From UBA9732 sp963615565 (GTDB lineage: Bacteria > Spirochaetota > Spirochaetia > Sphaerochaetales > Sphaerochaetaceae), in the NCBI GenBank assembly GCA_963615565.1, contig CAVEGR010000050.1, forward strand, positions 1 through 6,913: 6,913 nt of DNA, given 5' to 3'. Under the pieces are notes generated by a model. It had not been told where the DNA came from, did no database searches, and was given only the letters and a program-made list of their open reading frames with translations. The translations under genes and the position numbers were made by a program. Below, in pieces: positions 5,893 to 6,913 of the stretch. Each line of letters begins with the position of its first letter. Within the stretch, counting starts at the first letter, position 1.

Positions 5893-6672
5893 ATGCGCCT
5901 TTTTCTATTACCTAAGACTTTCAATGGAGAAAAAACACTAACACTAACAGGAAAGGAATATAACTATCTTGTTAGAGCTCTACGTCTAAAAGAAGGTCAG
6001 AAAATAATGGGACGTGATAATAAGGGGATCCTTTGGGAACTAACAATAGCCCAAATAGAAAAAAACTGTTGCATTTTAAATGTAGAAGCCTCAAATAAGG
6101 CTACAGAATTCACAGATACACTCCCTCAAGAGAGACCATTAAAACCAATCATTCTCTACCAATGCATTCCTAAAGGAAGAAAGATTGATGATATTATAAA
6201 AAAAGCAACAGAGACTGGTGTACAAGCCATTGTTTTAGTTAATAGCGAAAATTGCGTTGCTAACATAAAGGGAAAAGAAGAATCTAAACTAGCTAGATTT
6301 GATTCAATTGTAAAAGAAGCAATTCAACAAAGTGGATCTATAATTCCAACTGTGGTTGATGGACCAATAGAACTAAAAGATATTCCACAAGACCTAGAAA
6401 AAAGAGCAAAAGGAAGCAAAACTTTAGGCCTTGTTCTTCACCAATGTAAACTAAAAGAAGATCAAAGAGACCTTCTTACAACTGTAAAGGATTTTGATGG
6501 CACTACAGCTATTATTGTTGGAGCAGAAGGCGGTCTTACAGATAAAGAATGTGAGCTCTTAATTGAGTCTAGATTTAAAGCTATTTTGTTAAAAACAAAC
6601 ATCTTAAGATGTGAAACAGCCTCAATTTACGCAATTGGAGCCATTCAAACAATCCTTGAAACTTCTTGTTGA
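5893..6672 (+). CDS. rsmE: 16S rRNA (uracil-1498-N3)-methyltransferase
   Basis: A 259-residue SPOUT-class enzyme that uses S-adenosylmethionine to methylate U1498 of 16S rRNA in the small ribosomal subunit; length typical of the family. The N-terminal PUA-like RNA-binding domain (about 1-70) has MRLFLLP, YNYLVRALRLKEGQ (23-36) and a following beta-rich stretch. The catalytic domain has KGRKIDDIIKKATETGV (94-110), KEAIQQSGSIIP (141-152), VGAEGGLTDKE (209-219) and LKTNILRCETASIYAI (233-248), the knot segments that bind the cofactor. Small departures from the usual consensus are VGAEGG for GPEGG and QQSGS where many homologues have EQxGR. Neither suggests inactivation. AAGGAGG ends 4 bases before the ATG, a strong ribosome binding site. 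It is divergent from GH2. No gene or terminator follows within the window; its stop codon lies inside the first DnaA-box-like 9-mer of the candidate origin. Confidence 0.93.
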   Translation: MRLFLLPKTFNGEKTLTLTGKEYNYLVRALRLKEGQKIMGRDNKGILWELTIAQIEKNCCILNVEASNKATEFTDTLPQERPLKPIILYQCIPKGRKIDDIIKKATETGVQAIVLVNSENCVANIKGKEESKLARFDSIVKEAIQQSGSIIPTVVDGPIELKDIPQDLEKRAKGSKTLGLVLHQCKLKEDQRDLLTTVKDFDGTTAIIVGAEGGLTDKECELLIESRFKAILLKTNILRCETASIYAIGAIQTILETSC

Positions 6673-6686
6673 TAACTTGTGCATAA
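6665..6686 (-). promoter_or_regulatory. Left DnaA-box pair, phased 11 bp apart
   Basis: CTTGTTGATAA (6665-6675) and CTTGTGCATAA (6676-6686) are tandem 11-mers, each containing a DnaA-type 9-mer in minus orientation. The second matches TTATNCACA exactly; the first has one mismatch. The 11 bp step is about one helical turn, which would place both sites on the same DNA face. The first box overlaps the rsmE stop codon. Confidence 0.55.
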
Positions 6687-6872
6687 CTTTTGTAAGAAGG
6701 CCAAGTTTGTCACAATAAAAACCTATAATAAAACACTTAAAAAATTATATAACTTTTAAATAAATTAGAAAAAACATCTAACACGTAATTGTTGATATTA
6801 TAAAGAATTATTTTTTACTTCTTGTTTGATTAGTACCAAACTTGGAACAATATATTTTTTGTCTATAGAATA

Positions 6873-6913
6873 GGTTATCCACAAGAGCTTCATTGCCTGT
6901 GCATAACCTGTGC
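6873..6913. promoter_or_regulatory. Right DnaA-box cluster
   Basis: GGTTATCCACA (6873-6883) is followed after 14 bp by TGTGCATAACC (6898-6908), its reverse complement but for one base, so the two boxes face each other. CCTGTGC at 6907-6913 repeats CCTGTGC at 6896-6902, an 11 bp step matching the left cluster, and probably begins a further box beyond the window. Confidence 0.65.

Larger units (their letters stand above)
6665..6913. other. Candidate chromosomal replication origin (oriC), incomplete at the right edge
   Basis: Bases 6673-6913 hold no convincing coding region. Two clusters of 9-mers resembling the DnaA box TTATNCACA bracket a very AT-rich stretch (about 6711-6870) that could serve as an unwinding element. 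The left cluster has TGTTGATAA (6667-6675, one mismatch) and TGTGCATAA (6678-6686). The right cluster has the perfect TTATCCACA (6875-6883), TGTGCATAA (6898-6906), and the start of another box, TGTGC, at 6909-6913. Box clustering, AT richness and lack of genes are what an origin beside dnaA would show. dnaA itself is not in the window, so a DnaA-controlled promoter region is the alternative. Confidence 0.6.

Noticed and set aside
6706..6714. TTTGTCACA as a DnaA box
   Set aside because: It departs from TTATNCACA at a conserved T and is not phased with the neighbouring boxes.
6724..6729. TATAAT as a promoter for a gene beyond the right edge
   Set aside because: There is no -35 at a suitable distance, and the surrounding region is so AT-rich that the hexamer alone is not informative.
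6790..6798. TGTTGATAT as a further DnaA box
   Set aside because: It has two mismatches to the consensus and lies in AT-rich DNA where such matches are expected by chance.

Overview
This is an AT-rich, densely coding bacterial window using the standard genetic code. The protein styles suggest a host-associated spirochaete of the Treponema type: an ORF6N-domain protein, a glycolipid-type GT4 with a DTxxLVxREAAA motif, and a UDP-galactopyranose mutase beginning MYDYLIVGSGLYG. This assignment is recognition by eye, not a search, and a Firmicutes-like source is not excluded.

Layout, left to right: (1) 14-331, minus strand, a truncated ORF6N-domain gene whose homology stops at a short motif found elsewhere in the window. 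(2) 332-477, an intergenic gap with an inverted repeat and a TATAAT box only 6 bp before the next start codon. (3) 478-3989, plus strand, an apparent three-gene operon: UDP-galactopyranose mutase (glf), a GT4 glycosyltransferase overlapping it by 8 bp, and, after a 64 bp spacer with a hairpin, an MGDG-synthase/UgtP/MurG-like glycosyltransferase. (4) 3990-4075, a short convergent gap with a 13 bp direct repeat. (5) 4076-5755, minus strand, a compact cytoplasmic family 2 glycoside hydrolase. (6) 5756-5892, a divergent control region with degenerate ~15 bp tandem repeats, a hairpin beside the hydrolase Shine-Dalgarno, and a palindromic -10 element. (7) 5893-6672, plus strand, rsmE (16S rRNA m3U1498 methyltransferase). 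(8) 6673-6913, no gene: an AT-rich stretch bracketed by two clusters of DnaA-box-like 9-mers, so a candidate chromosomal origin (oriC) running off the right edge.

Working model: Glf makes UDP-galactofuranose and the two glycosyltransferases build a glycolipid on a diacylglycerol-type acceptor, possibly containing galactofuranose. The convergent hydrolase may act on a related glycoside, but its substrate cannot be read from sequence. The functions of glf, rsmE and the general GH2 class are well supported. The acceptors, the sugars used and the origin are inferences. I found no CRISPR array, tRNA, rRNA, complete insertion sequence or defence system.
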